Shown here: piece by piece, positions 7,230 through 8,610 of the stretch | Layout: every line of letters starts with the position of its first letter | Position numbering within the stretch: the first letter of the stretch is position 1 | Origin: Actinomycetes bacterium | GTDB lineage: Bacteria; Actinomycetota; Acidimicrobiia; Acidimicrobiales; Palsa-688 | Length of the DNA stretch: 8,610 bases | Assembly (NCBI GenBank): GCA_021846485.1 | Contig: JAJZWW010000113.1 | Location: forward strand, 1 to 8,610 | Direction: 5' to 3' | Translations under genes and position numbers: made by a program | The notes under the pieces: generated by a model | What the model saw: the letters and a program-made list of their open reading frames with translations, nothing else | The model's database searches: none | What the model was told of the DNA's origin: nothing

Positions 7230-7368
7230 CGGACTCTGCGACCAGGCTCACGCTCTCCGTGGTAGGAGACCTTCCCAGAGTGCTCAGGTATCGTAGCGTC
7301 GACCTCCTGCTCAGGCGGGATCGTCAGCTGCCCCGGCCAGCCGCGCCCCGCCGGCCCGCCCGCACGGC

Positions 7369-8610
7369 TCAGTGGGCGAACTGCGCCTCCTCGGTGGAGC
7401 CGACCAGCGCGAGGGTCGAGGAGTCGGCGCCGAGAGTAGAGACCACCTGGTCGAAGTAGCCGGCGCCCACCTCTCGCTGGTGGCGGGTGGCGGTGTAGCC
7501 GTCGGCCTCCAAGGCGAGCTCCTCCTCTTGAAGCTCCACGTAGGCGCTCATCCCGCGGCTCGCGTAGCCCCGGGCGAGCTCGAAGGCCGACTGGTTGAGG
7601 GCGTGCCAGCCGGCGAGGGTCACGAACTGGAAGGTGTAGCCCATCGCCCCGAGCTCCTTTTGGAACCGGGCGATGGTCTCGTCGTCGAGGTGCCTCCGCC
7701 AGTTGAACGACGGAGAGCAGTTGTACGCGAGCATCTGGTCGGGGTGCTCGGCCTTGACCGCCTCCGCGAAGACCTTCGCCTCGCCAAGGTCCGGCGTGGA
7801 CGTCTCGCACCAGACCAGGTCGGCGTGAGGGGCGTAGGCGAGCGCCCGGGCGACCGCTATGTCCATCCCGTTGCGGATCCGGAAGAAGCCCTCGGAGGTC
7901 CGCTCCCCGGTGACGAAGGGCCGGTCGCGCTCGTCGACGTCGCTCGTGAGCAAGGTCGCTCCGAGCGCGTCGGTGCGGGCGATGACGAGGGTCGCCACGC
8001 CAGCGACGTCGGCGGCGAGGCGGGCCGCCTGGAGGGTCCGGATCTGGCTCTGGGTGGGGACGAGCACCTTGCCGCCCATGTGCCCGCACTTCTTCTCCGA
8101 GGAGAGCTGGTCCTCGAAGTGCACGCCGGCGGTGCCGGCCTCGATCATCTGCCTCATCAGCTCGAAGGCGTTGAGCGGCCCACCGAACCCGGCCTCGGCG
8201 TCGGCGACGATCGGCACCAGCCACCGGCGGTGGGCAGCGGGAGCCCGCCATCCGCCCTCGGACCACTCCACCTGGTCGGCCCGGCGCAGGGCGTTGTTGA
8301 TCCGGCGGACCACCGCGGGGACGCTGTTGGCCGCGTACAGGCTCTGGTCGGGGTACACCTGCTCGGACAGGTTGGCGTCGGCGGCGACCTGCCAGCCGGA
8401 GAGGTAGATCGCCTGGAGGCCGGCCTTCACCATCTCGACCGCCTGGCCGCCGGTCATCGCGCCGAGGGCGGCCACGTAGTCCTCGGTGCGCAGCAGCTCC
8501 CACAGCCTGTCGGCACCGAGGCGGGCGAGGGTGTGCTCGACTCCCACCGAGCCCCGCAGGGCGACGACGTCGGCGCCGGAGTAGGGACGCTCCACGCCGG
8601 CCCAGCGGGG
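7369..8610 (-). CDS. aceA: Isocitrate lyase, N-terminus cut by window edge
   Basis: Cytosolic glyoxylate-shunt enzyme that splits isocitrate into glyoxylate and succinate, needed for growth on acetate or fatty acids. 413 residues are visible, ending with TGA at 7369-7371. Motifs: EHTLARLGADRLWE, LSGWQVAADANLS, YPDQSLYAANSVP, VRRINNALRRADQ, PIVADAEAGFGGP (metal and substrate site), HFEDQLSSEKKCGHMGGK with the catalytic cysteine at visible residue 175, IARTDALGA, WCETSTPD, and YNCSPSFNW. The short AceA form fits the length (complete enzymes about 430). The frame does not begin at the GTG 8593-8595: the preceding codons read PRWAG, the usual sequence before VxRxY in actinobacterial AceA, so the true start lies some 15-20 codons outside the window. 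Its promoter is therefore not visible. Together with satP and acs it makes an acetate-utilisation set. Confidence 0.97.
   Translation of the reverse strand, partial: PRWAGVERPYSGADVVALRGSVGVEHTLARLGADRLWELLRTEDYVAALGAMTGGQAVEMVKAGLQAIYLSGWQVAADANLSEQVYPDQSLYAANSVPAVVRRINNALRRADQVEWSEGGWRAPAAHRRWLVPIVADAEAGFGGPLNAFELMRQMIEAGTAGVHFEDQLSSEKKCGHMGGKVLVPTQSQIRTLQAARLAADVAGVATLVIARTDALGATLLTSDVDERDRPFVTGERTSEGFFRIRNGMDIAVARALAYAPHADLVWCETSTPDLGEAKVFAEAVKAEHPDQMLAYNCSPSFNWRRHLDDETIARFQKELGAMGYTFQFVTLAGWHALNQSAFELARGYASRGMSAYVELQEEELALEADGYTATRHQREVGAGYFDQVVSTLGADSSTLALVGSTEEAQFAH

Larger units (their letters stand above)
7025..7368. other. 344-base gap between convergent hydratase and aceA genes
   Basis: No convincing gene. 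In order it holds a G-rich block with a 19-bp-period repeat (7079-7117), a large dyad of four related boxes (7139-7229), a small stem TCTCC/GGAGA (7254-7269), a direct repeat TGCTCAGG (7281-7288 and 7308-7315), and a C/G-rich run up to the aceA stop. A short plus-strand open frame (7226-7459) runs into antisense of aceA and looks like chance. A minus-strand TACGAT at 7290-7295 could be a -10 box, but nothing else supports a transcript. Confidence 0.6.

Noticed and set aside
7226..7459. 77-residue plus-strand open frame beginning MADSATRL
   Set aside because: More than a third is antisense to the aceA end, the start has no ribosome site, and it begins inside the dyad repeat.
8593..8595. GTG as the start of aceA
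   Set aside because: The codons before it read PRWAG, conserved in actinobacterial isocitrate lyases, and the frame is open to the window end. The start is outside.

Overview
The window is very GC-rich, with strong G/C preference at third codon positions. Its gene types (a LytS-type histidine kinase with a GAF-like region, a SatP/GPR1/FUN34 transporter, an actinobacterial-style isocitrate lyase, and several GTG/TTG starts that look leaderless) suggest a high-GC actinomycete (Actinomycetota). I cannot name the genus. The window reads as chromosomal metabolic DNA. I see no phage genes, transposase, CRISPR array, or rRNA/tRNA gene.

Layout: (1) 1-866, minus strand: LytS/BtsS-type sensor histidine kinase, cut by the left edge before its ATPase domain. 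(2) 867-1135: divergent regulatory gap. (3) 1136-1791, plus strand: satP-type acetate transporter carrying one frameshift. Its stop overlaps by one base the start of (4) acetyl-CoA synthetase acs, 1791-3764. (5) 3765-3809: short convergent gap with a GC-rich hairpin. (6) 3810-4451, minus: TetR-family repressor, with a 19-bp palindrome just upstream of its -10-like box. (7) 4495-5427, minus: aldose 1-epimerase-like protein. (8) 5428-5601: gap with a strong 13-bp-stem hairpin. (9) 5602-6207, minus: GNAT acetyltransferase. (10) 6245-7024, plus: enoyl-CoA hydratase/isomerase-family protein, divergent from the GNAT. (11) 7025-7368: 344-base gap between convergent genes, holding a G-rich 19-bp repeat and an unusual ~91-bp dyad built of four related boxes. 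(12) 7369-8610, minus: isocitrate lyase aceA, cut by the right edge.

The common theme is acetate. SatP brings acetate in, Acs activates it to acetyl-CoA, and AceA opens the glyoxylate shunt that lets two-carbon units support growth. The LytS-type kinase is transcribed away from satP-acs and is a reasonable candidate regulator of it, because relatives in this kinase class (BtsS, YpdA) sense carboxylates and control their transporters. The epimerase, GNAT and hydratase have no clear functional tie to acetate.

The most notable points are two small lesions at the left end: a one-base loss in satP, and an exact 6-bp tandem duplication inside the kinase's histidine box. Both could be real decay or sequencing/assembly error. 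The nested palindrome at 7139-7229 is also worth a genome-wide search. I do not see a convincing wholly new biological system here.
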